A DNA stretch of 9,820 nucleotides from Candidatus Kuenenia stuttgartensis (GTDB lineage: Bacteria; Bacteroidota; Bacteroidia; Chitinophagales; Chitinophagaceae): assembly GCA_943330835.2 (NCBI GenBank), contig CALQJH020000046.1:1-9820 (forward strand), given 5' to 3'. The notes beneath the pieces are model-generated. The model was not told the DNA's origin, did no database searches, and saw nothing but the letters and a program-made list of their open reading frames with translations. The position numbers and the translations under genes are program-made. The first letter of the stretch is position 1. The number at the start of each line of letters is the position of its first letter. Of the stretch, positions 1-6,320 are shown in pieces.

Positions 1-895
1 CATCAAAATCAAAAGCTTGAAGTGAATTCGATTTTTGGATAAAGATTTGATGATCACGTATAGAAAAAGAAGCTCCGCATAATACCAATACTTCTATGAT
101 TTTTTTATCGGCTTGATGAGAATTCACATCAAGACCTGTCAATATTATTTCCCCAGCTATCAAAGCCGCAACGATCAAAAATGAAGCACTGCTCCAATCT
201 CCTTCTATTGCAACAGTGAAATGTCGAACCTCATTATCTTTGGGATAAACAATAAATCGACTATCATTCTCCCTAGTAATATTATAACCAAAATATTTTA
301 AAAGCGATAAGGATAAATCTATGTAAGGTTTACTCACCAGATTTTCAACCTGAATAATTGTTGGAATTTTCACTTGTTTCGCAAACACAAATAATAAGCC
401 TGTTAAATATTGAGAACTTTTACTTGCATTTATTACTATATCCTTAGATTGAATTGGGCCTTTTAAATACAAAGGAAGAAGTCCATTATTTAAAACCGCA
501 TGTACTTCCAATGATTTAAAAATCCCTTCCATCATTTCCATAGAACGATTCAATAAAGATCCTTCTCCTGTTATGGTAATTTCACTTTCCCCAAGTGCTG
601 CTATGAATGCAAACATCCTAAAGGAGAGACCGCTTTCGCCACAATTTATTAATGCGTTTGGGGAAATATGTCCATTGCTTTTTATAATAATTCTCCCCTC
701 ATCTTCTATAACTTTAGCACCTAGGCTTCTAATAATACTAATCGCAGCAAGATCATCATTACTTCGTCCGGGATTTAGAATTTCAGTTTCCCCGTTATTC
801 AATAACGCCAAAGCACATACGCGCTGCATCACACTCTTGCTTGGGGGCACTACTAAATTCCCTTTGATTTCCGATTGTAATATTTCTGCAATCAT
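1..895 (-). CDS. aroA: 3-phosphoshikimate 1-carboxyvinyltransferase (EPSP synthase), C-terminus cut by window edge
   Basis: Joins phosphoenolpyruvate to shikimate-3-phosphate, the sixth step of the shikimate pathway, in the cytoplasm. I translated 298 residues from an ATG at 895-893; the frame stays open to base 1, so about 110-130 residues of a usual 410-430 are missing. Visible family motifs are the N-terminal substrate loop PPSKSVMQR (K20), NCGESGLSFR (84-93, R93), SKSSQYLTGLL (158-168, the SSQ shikimate-phosphate site) and EGDWSSASF (231-239, D233 matching the catalytic aspartate). The start ATG overlaps the aroB stop as ATGA (895-892), which implies translational coupling and fixes the start. 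It is the third gene of the operon running leftward from 3010. The loop after G89 differs from the E. coli GTAMRP form (see findings). Identity is secure. Confidence 0.96.
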   Translation of the reverse strand, partial: MIAEILQSEIKGNLVVPPSKSVMQRVCALALLNNGETEILNPGRSNDDLAAISIIRSLGAKVIEDEGRIIIKSNGHISPNALINCGESGLSFRMFAFIAALGESEITITGEGSLLNRSMEMMEGIFKSLEVHAVLNNGLLPLYLKGPIQSKDIVINASKSSQYLTGLLFVFAKQVKIPTIIQVENLVSKPYIDLSLSLLKYFGYNITRENDSRFIVYPKDNEVRHFTVAIEGDWSSASFLIVAALIAGEIILTGLDVNSHQADKKIIEVLVLCGASFSIRDHQIFIQKSNSLQAFDFD

Positions 896-1923
896 GAATG
901 CATTTCTTTTAAGTACGCCTCTAATATTTTCATTTCCATAGGCTGAGTAAATGCTTCCCCTATTTTATTCAACAAAACAAAATTTATATAATCGCCTTCC
1001 CGTTTTTTATCTAATTGCATTAATTCAAATACTTCTTTGTAATTAAACTCCATATCAACAGGCAATTCGTACCGTTTTAATAGTCCGGCTATTCGATCAG
1101 AAATAGATCCAGTTTGAATATTTATTTTTTCTGAAAGTTTTGCTGCAGCAACCATACCAATACTTACAGCATGACCATGTGGCAATTGATATAGATTTTC
1201 TAACGCGTGTCCTAGGGTATGTCCAAAGTTTAAAAACTTTCTTTCCTTACGGTCAAATTCATCTTTGATAACAAAGGTCATTTTAAGTGACACATTATTT
1301 TCAATCAAAGCTGCAAGTGATTTTGGATTATTTTTATACTCAGCAATACTACTTTTCTCCAATGCAGAAAATAATTTCTCATCTTGAATACAAGCATGTT
1401 TAATGATTTCTGCGAATCCATTTATCCATTCTACATCTGGCAATGAAGCTAAAAATGTAAAATCAAATGCGATGGATGCTGGCTGATAAACAGTCCCTGC
1501 CATATTCTTATACAACCCTACATTGATACCGTTTTTTCCACCTAATGCAGCATCAACCATTCCCAATATTGTAGTAGGAAAAAGTACCAAATTCATTCCT
1601 CTTTTATAAATACTGGCTACAAATCCTGCAATATCTGTAACCATGCCTCCACCAACTCCGATAATGGTATCTTCTTTTGAAATTTTCCATTCCAATAATT
1701 GATTGATTAGATTATCAATCGTAGTCTGCGTTTTAAATCGCTCTCCGTTGGAAATGCTGATAACCTTGAAGCCAACAAATTTATGTTGATGAAAGGAAAA
1801 AACTTTATCATCAGTAATAATGACTGATTTCTCTTTATTAAAATTCGATGCAATAAAATCAGCAGGAACATCAAACGAACAGTTTATTTTTTTTTCGGAA
1901 ATGATGTACTCAAAAGTTTTCAT
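892..1923 (-). CDS. aroB: 3-dehydroquinate synthase
   Basis: Converts DAHP to 3-dehydroquinate, the second shikimate step, using NAD+ and a divalent metal in the cytoplasm. The 343-residue length is normal for the family. The NAD-binding stretch GGGMVTDIAGF lies at 91-101, followed by FPTTILGMVDAALGGKNGIN (115-134). The expected metal ligands are E172 (GFAEIIKHA), H235 (LNFGHTLGHA) and H249 (LPHGHAVSIGM). The last motif has HGH where many homologues have HGE, a substitution I believe is common in Bacteroidota. The ATG at 1923-1921 lies 13 bp after the stop of the DAHP synthase gene, and the stop overlaps the aroA start by 4 bp, so this is the middle gene of a three-gene operon. No internal promoter is evident. 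Confidence 0.97.
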   Translation of the reverse strand: MKTFEYIISEKKINCSFDVPADFIASNFNKEKSVIITDDKVFSFHQHKFVGFKVISISNGERFKTQTTIDNLINQLLEWKISKEDTIIGVGGGMVTDIAGFVASIYKRGMNLVLFPTTILGMVDAALGGKNGINVGLYKNMAGTVYQPASIAFDFTFLASLPDVEWINGFAEIIKHACIQDEKLFSALEKSSIAEYKNNPKSLAALIENNVSLKMTFVIKDEFDRKERKFLNFGHTLGHALENLYQLPHGHAVSIGMVAAAKLSEKINIQTGSISDRIAGLLKRYELPVDMEFNYKEVFELMQLDKKREGDYINFVLLNKIGEAFTQPMEMKILEAYLKEMHS

Positions 1924-1936
1924 TCTAATTAATTTA

Positions 1937-3010
1937 TTACCCGTTCATTATTTTATTCTGATGATTAATACTTTCTAAATGTATCGCCTCAAAGTAATTT
2001 TTGATAAAGGCCTTACTCAATCCCATCTGCTCTGCTTTTGTAGAAAGTCTTTCCAGTATATTATTCCATCTTTCCGTTTGAAGAATAGTAATATTATGTT
2101 CTTTTTTATAAAACCCTATTTCATCTGCCAATTTCATTCTCTGACTCAGCAATGAAATTAATTCATCGTCAGTTTGATCAATTTGCTCTCTTAATTTATT
2201 CAATAATGAATTCAATAATTCTTCTTCGGCATTTACAGACCGCCATTTTAGGTTATCCAACATAATTTCCAGTTGTCCTGGGGTAATTTGTTGATTAGCA
2301 TCACTCCATGCATTATCTGGATCAATGTGAGTTTCAATCATTAAGCCATTAAAATCAAGATTGATACTTTTTTGGGCAACATCTTGCAATAATGATCTGT
2401 TTCCACAAATATGGGAGGGGTCGCAAATCATCATTAGGCTCGGAAACCTTCGTTTCATTTCTATGGGCAATTGCCACATGGGAGCATTTCGGTACTTCGT
2501 ATTTCCAAAAGAAGAAAATCCTCTGTGAATTAAGGCGATATTGTTTAACCCGGATTTTTGCATTCTTTCTACTGCGCCACACCACAATTCCAAATCAGGA
2601 TTAATAGGATTTTTAATTAAAATAGGAATATCAACGCCTTTTAAGGCATCGGCAATTTCTTGAACAGAAAAAGGATTCACGGTTGTTCTTGCGCCAATCC
2701 ACAAGACATCAACTTCATGCAGTAGGGCTTCTTCCACATGCTTATGCGTAGCCACTTCAACAGTTGTAGGAATACCTGAAACTTTTTTGGCTTCTTGGAG
2801 CCATTTAAGCCCAATTGTTCCAACACCTTCAAACATACCAGGCTTTGTTCTTGGTTTCCAAATTCCAGCTCTCAATAAATTGACTTTACCATTCGAGGCA
2901 AGCTGTTTTGCTGTTGAAATAAGCTGGAGTTCAGTCTCCGCACTACAAGGGCCACTTATAATAAAAGGCCTGTTATTAAATATATTATTCTTGTCTATTG
3001 CTCCCACCAT
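1937..3010 (-). CDS. bifunctional 3-deoxy-7-phosphoheptulonate synthase / chorismate mutase (type II)
   Basis: Catalyses the first shikimate step (PEP plus erythrose-4-phosphate to DAHP) and, through a fused domain, chorismate to prephenate. Residues 1-255 are a type I DAHP synthase: GPCSAE (20-25), RAGIWKPRTKPG (47-58), IGART (105-109), LIKNP (131-135), IHRGF (161-165) and CDPSH (196-200). The metal ligands expected from the Thermotoga enzyme are all present as C22, H200, E226 and D237. Residues about 262-350 are an AroQ-type all-helical chorismate mutase, with LREQIDQTDDELISLLSQR (273-291), the IGFYKK stretch and ILQTERW. This order (synthase then mutase) is known from Prevotella, where the mutase domain mediates allosteric inhibition by prephenate; the same control is inferred here. 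ATG at 3010-3008 leaves a normal 19 residues before GPCSAE. Tandem stops (TAATAA) end the frame. The promoter must lie in 3011-3110; only a weak -7-like TACTTTTT (3048-3041, minus) is seen. Confidence 0.96.
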   Translation of the reverse strand: MVGAIDKNNIFNNRPFIISGPCSAETELQLISTAKQLASNGKVNLLRAGIWKPRTKPGMFEGVGTIGLKWLQEAKKVSGIPTTVEVATHKHVEEALLHEVDVLWIGARTTVNPFSVQEIADALKGVDIPILIKNPINPDLELWCGAVERMQKSGLNNIALIHRGFSSFGNTKYRNAPMWQLPIEMKRRFPSLMMICDPSHICGNRSLLQDVAQKSINLDFNGLMIETHIDPDNAWSDANQQITPGQLEIMLDNLKWRSVNAEEELLNSLLNKLREQIDQTDDELISLLSQRMKLADEIGFYKKEHNITILQTERWNNILERLSTKAEQMGLSKAFIKNYFEAIHLESINHQNKIMNG

Positions 3011-3110
3011 GCAAAAGTAACTTTATAATAGTATTATTTTAAAAAGTATGAGAAGAAATCACATTTAATATAATTATACTTTGATTCGAATTTCGTATGA
3101 TACTCAAAAC

Positions 3111-3144
3111 AAAAAAGCCACTCCCTTAAGGAAATGGCTTTTTT
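3111..3144 (-). terminator. hairpin terminator after the small lipoprotein gene
   Basis: AAAAAAGCCA (3111-3120) pairs perfectly with TGGCTTTTTT (3135-3144) around a loop containing the palindrome CCTTAAGG (3124-3131). Read on the minus strand it follows the lipoprotein stop at 3195 by about 50 bp and ends in a T-rich run (TTTTTTGTTTTG). It separates that gene from the shikimate operon, which therefore needs its own promoter. The arms make it nearly symmetric, so it could also stop plus-strand transcripts. Confidence 0.82.
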
Positions 3145-3194
3145 GTAAAGTTTGACTTAAAATATTAGAAATATATCTAAAGTTATAAGTAAAA

Positions 3195-3380
3195 TTATTT
3201 TGCTGGAGTAGCAGCAGCAGCTGTATCAACAGCAGCAGCAGTTGTATCAACTGTTACAGCAGCAGCAGTTGTATCAACTGTTACAGCAGCTGTATCAGTA
3301 GCTGGAGTTTCTTCTGTTTTACCACCACCGCAAGAAGTTAATGATGCAGCGATCAATGCAATTGCTAGGAACTTTTTCAT
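3195..3380 (-). CDS. small Ala/Thr-rich repeat lipoprotein, function unknown
   Basis: Sixty-one residues. A lysine-initiated hydrophobic signal (MKKFLAIALIAAS) leads to a lipobox LTSC with the lipidated cysteine at C17, followed by GGG, so the mature protein would be a 45-residue envelope lipoprotein. The mature part is a low-complexity chain of alanine, threonine, valine and aspartate. The nine-residue unit VTVDTTAAA occurs twice exactly, followed by a degenerate AVDTAAAA. It contains no other cysteine, no aromatic residue and no recognisable domain; it may be a spacer-like or structural surface peptide. ATG at 3380-3378 follows an A-rich leader, typical of Bacteroidota translation starts, with a perfect TATATTTG box about 50 bp upstream. 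It is divergent from the ECF sigma factor gene, so regulation by that sigma is possible but unproven. Small Ala-rich lipoproteins of this type recur in the phylum; I know no function for them. Confidence 0.8.
   Translation of the reverse strand: MKKFLAIALIAASLTSCGGGKTEETPATDTAAVTVDTTAAAVTVDTTAAAVDTAAAATPAK
3231..3284 (-). repeat. exact 27-bp tandem duplication inside the lipoprotein gene
   Basis: The 27-bp unit beginning AGCAGCAGCAGTTGTATC at 3231-3257 is repeated without a change at 3258-3284, then partly again from 3285. It encodes the nine-residue VTVDTTAAA unit in frame. Identity at the DNA level suggests a recent duplication and a copy number prone to slippage, which would change protein length by nine residues per unit without a frameshift. 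Confidence 0.9.
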
Positions 3381-3410
3381 TTTTTGTTTTTTTTTGGTTT
3401 AAAATTATAA

Positions 3411-3431
3411 TTTGCAGTTAATACCTGCAAA
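3411..3431. promoter_or_regulatory. 7-bp-arm dyad over the lipoprotein promoter, candidate operator
   Basis: TTTGCAG (3411-3417) and CTGCAAA (3425-3431) form a perfect inverted repeat around a 7-base spacer. On the minus strand the upstream arm overlaps the last four bases of the TATATTTG -7 box, so the dyad would span the expected transcription start of the lipoprotein gene. It could be an operator or a leader hairpin; no T-run follows, so it is not a terminator. Confidence 0.45.
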
Positions 3432-3435
3432 TATA
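3428..3435 (-). promoter_or_regulatory. Bacteroidota -7 box (TATATTTG) for the lipoprotein gene
   Basis: TATATTTG on the minus strand matches the phylum's TAnnTTTG -7 consensus exactly and lies about 50 bp before the lipoprotein ATG. No TTG -33 element is found at the usual 17-23 base distance; that region is an A-tract instead. The promoter may be weak, activator-dependent or helped by the A-tract. Confidence 0.5.
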
Positions 3436-3439
3436 AAAA

Positions 3440-3477
3440 AGTAACCCGATTTTTTATTTTTTTTTATTTGGGTTACT
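3440..3477. promoter_or_regulatory. AGTAACCC / GGGTTACT dyad between the divergent lipoprotein and sigma genes
   Basis: AGTAACCC (3440-3447) and GGGTTACT (3470-3477) are perfect 8-bp inverted copies separated by 22 bases that are almost all A/T on one strand. The arm centres are 30 bp apart, close to three helical turns. The site lies between the divergent starts at 3380 and 3509. Each arm points inward with an 'AAC' core of the kind found in -35 elements of ECF sigma promoters. It could therefore be a pair of back-to-back ECF -35 elements or a two-site operator. Which one is an inference. Confidence 0.45.
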
Positions 3478-3508
3478 AAAAAGCAATATTTGTATAAATA
3501 AAAGAGTT

Positions 3509-4072
3509 GTGAATATACCTGGTCAAGACAAAATTTTACTGGAAGGATTAGCAAAACAGGATAGCGCTGCTATAGAAAGTTTATATAGATTGAATTTCCA
3601 AATGGTTCAACATCTCATATTAAACAACAAGGGCAACCCTGAAGACGCAGCAGATATATTTCAGGAAGCTATGATAGTTCTTTATGAAAAGTCAATAAAC
3701 CCAGATTTTATCCTGCATTGTCAGATTAAAACTTATTTATATTCAGTTTGCAGGCGATTATGGTTAAAGAAACTCGAAAAACAAAAAAGAATTGTAATAC
3801 ACACCAATGAGTTTGATCAAGTTATATCAGTTGAAGAAGATTTGGAAAAACATGAAATAACAACATCAAATTTTAAGATCATGGAAAATGCATTATCTAA
3901 AGTTGGGGAACCTTGTAAAGGAATTCTTGAAGCATTCTATATCAACAAAAAACAAATGCAAGAAATTGCGACATTATTCAAATACACCAATGCGGATAAT
4001 GCAAAAACTCAAAAATATAAGTGTCTGAGCAGACTAAAAAAACTATTCTTCGCAGAATATAAAAATTTATAA
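3509..4072 (+). CDS. ECF-type RNA polymerase sigma factor
   Basis: A 187-residue sigma-70 family protein of extracytoplasmic-function type. Region 2 spans about 12-92, including DAADIFQEAMIVLYE (46-60, the core-binding helix) and the basic -10 recognition helix KTYLYSVCRRLWLKKLEKQKR. Region 4 spans about 122-183, with the helix-turn-helix in KKQMQEIATLF and KTQKYKCLSRLKK (166-178). No region 1.1, 1.2 or 3 is present, as expected for ECF factors. The start is GTG at 3509; no in-frame ATG lies upstream, and the first internal Met falls inside region 2. A near-consensus -7 box AATATTTG (3485-3492, one mismatch) lies just upstream. The stop abuts the next ATG with zero spacing, so the two genes are almost certainly co-translated. 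The pairing suggests that the next gene encodes its membrane regulator. The regulon is not visible here, though the divergent lipoprotein is a candidate. Confidence 0.92.
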   Translation: MNIPGQDKILLEGLAKQDSAAIESLYRLNFQMVQHLILNNKGNPEDAADIFQEAMIVLYEKSINPDFILHCQIKTYLYSVCRRLWLKKLEKQKRIVIHTNEFDQVISVEEDLEKHEITTSNFKIMENALSKVGEPCKGILEAFYINKKQMQEIATLFKYTNADNAKTQKYKCLSRLKKLFFAEYKNL

Positions 4073-5185
4073 ATGGAAGATTTATTATTAATGGATACTG
4101 TAGAGCGTTATGTAAAAGGCGAAATGGACCCTGCTGAACGTACTAATTTTGAAGATATCAGAAAAAATAATCCGGCAATTGACCAATCAGTGGTCGAGCA
4201 TATTTATTTTTTAAATGAAATTGAAAAATATAGCAGAACAAAAAGATTAAAACATACGCTTAACGAAACTTTTTTAAAGTTAACCGATCAAGGTATTATT
4301 AAACCTAATTCTTTAGAGGGTAAAGCAATAGTTGTTTACCTATGGAACCGATATAAAAAAACAATTGGGGTAGCTGCATCTATCGCAATTATTGTGTCAA
4401 TTATTTGTGCATCAATAATTTCAATTTTTAGCCCTGGCAAACAAAATAATATTAAGCCTCTTGTTGAAAAGCTAAAAGAGCAAGATGACAAATACAAAAA
4501 GCTAGAAAAACAAATCGGGCAATTGAATGAAATTAACCAACAGTCTGAAAAACCAAGGTTAGAAAGTAAATTCAGGGCAACTGGATTTATGATTGATGTA
4601 AATAACAATTTCATTGTTACCAATGCTCATGTTTTGAATGAAGCTACCCATCAACTCATAATAGAAAATAATAAAGGGGAACAATTCAAAGCAGAATCAG
4701 TTTATGTAAATCCGGATAATGATTTAGCGATTTTAAGAATTATTGACAACGATTTCAAAAAACTTCCTCCAATCCCCTACAGTATAAAAAAGACAAATGC
4801 CAGCCTTGGCGAACAGGTGTTTATTTTAGGTTACCCAAAACAAGAAGTCGTTTATGGTGAAGGGTATATTAGTGCAGAAAACGGCTATAAAATGGATCCC
4901 ATTTATTGTCAATTAAGTACATTGGCCAATGAGGGAAATAGCGGATCTCCTGTTATTAATAAAAATGGTGAATTGGTTGGAGTCGTGTCCAGTATGGAAG
5001 CTAATTCAGAAGGTGTGGTATATGCCATAAAATCATCGAATATTTACAGCGCGCTGAATCAAATTAAAAAAATAAAAGAAAACGAAAGCATCAAAATAAC
5101 TTCAAAACCTTCGCTGAAGAATTGTGACAGAGTCAGTCAAATTAAAAAAGTGGAGGATTATGTTTTTATGATTAAAGGAAATTAA
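4073..5185 (+). CDS. membrane anti-sigma-like protein with periplasmic trypsin/HtrA-type serine protease domain
   Basis: 370 residues in four parts. Residues 1-95 are cytoplasmic; the start MDTVERYVKGEMDPAERTNF resembles the 'ERYLxGEMSxxE' opening of Bacteroidota anti-sigma and related regulators, without zinc-binding cysteines. A single membrane helix lies at about 98-119. A lysine/glutamate-rich coiled coil (about 128-160) leads to a chymotrypsin-fold protease at about 164-330. Its catalytic triad is complete: H186 (TNAHVL), D217 (NDLAIL) and S290 (EGNSGSP), with GYPKQEVVYGEGYIS as in HtrA-like proteases. No PDZ domain follows; the last 40 residues are lysine-rich with one cysteine. Topology is inferred as N-in, C-out. 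ATG at 4073 follows the sigma stop directly. I infer that it anchors or inhibits the sigma factor and that protease activity takes part in sensing or release. It could instead be a co-regulated protease with no anti-sigma role. Confidence 0.85.
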   Translation: MEDLLLMDTVERYVKGEMDPAERTNFEDIRKNNPAIDQSVVEHIYFLNEIEKYSRTKRLKHTLNETFLKLTDQGIIKPNSLEGKAIVVYLWNRYKKTIGVAASIAIIVSIICASIISIFSPGKQNNIKPLVEKLKEQDDKYKKLEKQIGQLNEINQQSEKPRLESKFRATGFMIDVNNNFIVTNAHVLNEATHQLIIENNKGEQFKAESVYVNPDNDLAILRIIDNDFKKLPPIPYSIKKTNASLGEQVFILGYPKQEVVYGEGYISAENGYKMDPIYCQLSTLANEGNSGSPVINKNGELVGVVSSMEANSEGVVYAIKSSNIYSALNQIKKIKENESIKITSKPSLKNCDRVSQIKKVEDYVFMIKGN

Positions 5186-5197
5186 AATCATCTTTAC

Positions 5198-5245
5198 TTT
5201 AAATAAAAAAAGAGGCAAAATTAATCGCCTCTTTTTTTATTTAAA
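5198..5245. terminator. bidirectional terminator between convergent genes
   Basis: A perfect 19-bp stem has its left arm at 5198-5216, ending AAAAAAAGAGGC, and its right arm at 5227-5245, starting GCCTCTTTTTTT. The loop is ten bases. The A-tract on one side and T-tract on the other make it work in both directions. It lies 13 bp after the protease gene stop and only 3 bp beyond the nucleotidyltransferase stop on the other strand. Confidence 0.93.
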
Positions 5246-5248
5246 ATA

Positions 5249-6148
5249 TTACCCCCATAAAGAGCTGGGATAGACATTCTTCTCGATCAAAATATCTATT
5301 TTTTCCTTTACACTTTTTGCATCTTCTTTATAAGTAACCCCAAACCACTGAGAGGATGTTGGAATGACTTTAATAGAATGATGCGAAGTCGAAATAAAGG
5401 AATCCGCAATAATGGGAATGAAAAATTCAGCCTTAATATCCTCTTTATTTTGAATTACAAAATCAGTAAACAAGCTTTTAGCAGAAGAAAAAACTGAAGG
5501 ATGGAAACACCAAAAATTCATTGAAACACTAGAAGTGGGTTCTACTTCAACTGGAATTCCATTGTCTTCAAATACGACTTTGCCCTCTTGCTGGTAGATT
5601 TTTGTTCTTTCTTTTATTGAAATTAAATTAAATGAGGTATCGACCTGGCAAACGCCTCTGCTAACAGTGCCATGTTGGCTTAAAGTCTTATTCAACTGAT
5701 AACCAATTATTGCATAAGTATGCTCGTTGCATTGTGTTTGTAAAAAAACTGCAGCTTGTTTAAAAGCATCCACTCCGTAATAATCATCTGCATTTATAAC
5801 AGCAAACGGTTCTTTAACCAAATCCGAAGCGCATAAAACAGCGTGGCCAGTCCCCCATGGTTTCGTTCTTTCTGTAGGAATATTATCTTCCATAACAAAT
5901 GAATTCATTTCCTGAAATACATAATCTACTTCAATCTTCCCTTCCAATTTATTTCCAAAATTAACCTTAAAACTTTCAGCAAAATCTTTTCTTATAATAA
6001 AAACTACCTTTCCAAATCCGGCTTTTATTGCATCGAAAACTGAGTAATCCATAATCGTTTCGCCAGCAGGCCCAAATCCCTCTGTTTGTTTCATACTTCC
6101 ATAGCGACTCGCCATACCTGCAGCCAAAATAATTAAAGTAGGTTTCAT
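5249..6148 (-). CDS. NTP_transferase-family nucleotidyltransferase (sugar-phosphate type), substrate unknown
   Basis: 299 residues with a Rossmann-like nucleotidyltransferase fold. The nucleotide-binding loop is LAAGMASRYGSMKQ (8-21), a variant of the GxGxRxxPxTxxxPK signature. Other marks are PWGTGHAVLCA (97-107), the metal-binding INADDYYG (118-125, D121/D122), SVSMNFWCFHP (207-217) and AEFFIPII (240-247). These support a nucleotidyl transfer onto a phosphorylated substrate, probably a sugar 1-phosphate or polyol phosphate, in the cytoplasm. The family is widespread in Bacteroidota, often next to a phosphotransferase or sugar kinase gene, but no such partner is in this window. The gene stands alone, ending against the shared terminator. 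ATG at 6148-6146 begins exactly at the MKPTLIILAAG strand expected for the family start. No convincing -7 box was found upstream. The exact substrate cannot be read from the sequence. Confidence 0.85.
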   Translation of the reverse strand: MKPTLIILAAGMASRYGSMKQTEGFGPAGETIMDYSVFDAIKAGFGKVVFIIRKDFAESFKVNFGNKLEGKIEVDYVFQEMNSFVMEDNIPTERTKPWGTGHAVLCASDLVKEPFAVINADDYYGVDAFKQAAVFLQTQCNEHTYAIIGYQLNKTLSQHGTVSRGVCQVDTSFNLISIKERTKIYQQEGKVVFEDNGIPVEVEPTSSVSMNFWCFHPSVFSSAKSLFTDFVIQNKEDIKAEFFIPIIADSFISTSHHSIKVIPTSSQWFGVTYKEDAKSVKEKIDILIEKNVYPSSLWG

Positions 6149-6249
6149 GTCTAATCTATTTATTGTTTTTCAATTGTCGTCATATTATGCCTTTAATCCC
6201 TAACACCGTTTGGTAAAGTCAGCATAATTACGAACATTTTATTATTTTA

Positions 6250-6278
6250 TTGGTAAGTTGTGACCGATTTTATTTTTA
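6250..6278 (+). promoter_or_regulatory. possible promoter for the PLP enzyme gene
   Basis: TTG (6250-6252), 18 bases, then TATTTTTA (6271-6278). This fits the Bacteroidota -33/-7 arrangement (TTG, 17-23 bases, TAnnTTTG) with one mismatch at the last base, and would give a leader of about 35-40 bases before the ATG at 6321. In AT-rich DNA such a match may arise by chance. Confidence 0.3.
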
Positions 6279-6320
6279 AGTAATGACGAAAATACTACTT
6301 TCCATTAGGAAATAACAAAA

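Noticed and set aside
573..941. Plus-strand open frame of 122 codons opposite aroA and aroB
   Set aside because: It is the antisense shadow of two well-conserved genes, spans their overlap and has no family likeness.
2355..2604. Open frames on both strands (about 70-76 codons) inside the DAHP synthase gene
   Set aside because: The conserved synthase motifs IHRGF and CDPSH are encoded in the overlapping minus-strand frame; the others read as random basic/aromatic sequence.
2787..3020. Plus-strand frame opposite the start of the DAHP synthase gene
   Set aside because: Antisense shadow; no homology pattern and it would overlap the operon start.
3004..3048. TACTTTTG on the minus strand just before the DAHP synthase ATG as a promoter
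   Set aside because: Although an exact -7 match, it would place the transcription start inside the coding region, and the conserved protein needs the ATG at 3010.
4336..4623. Minus-strand 95-codon frame rich in Phe, Leu and Ser
   Set aside because: It is the complement of the membrane helix and lysine-rich coiled coil of the protease gene, which explains the hydrophobic look.
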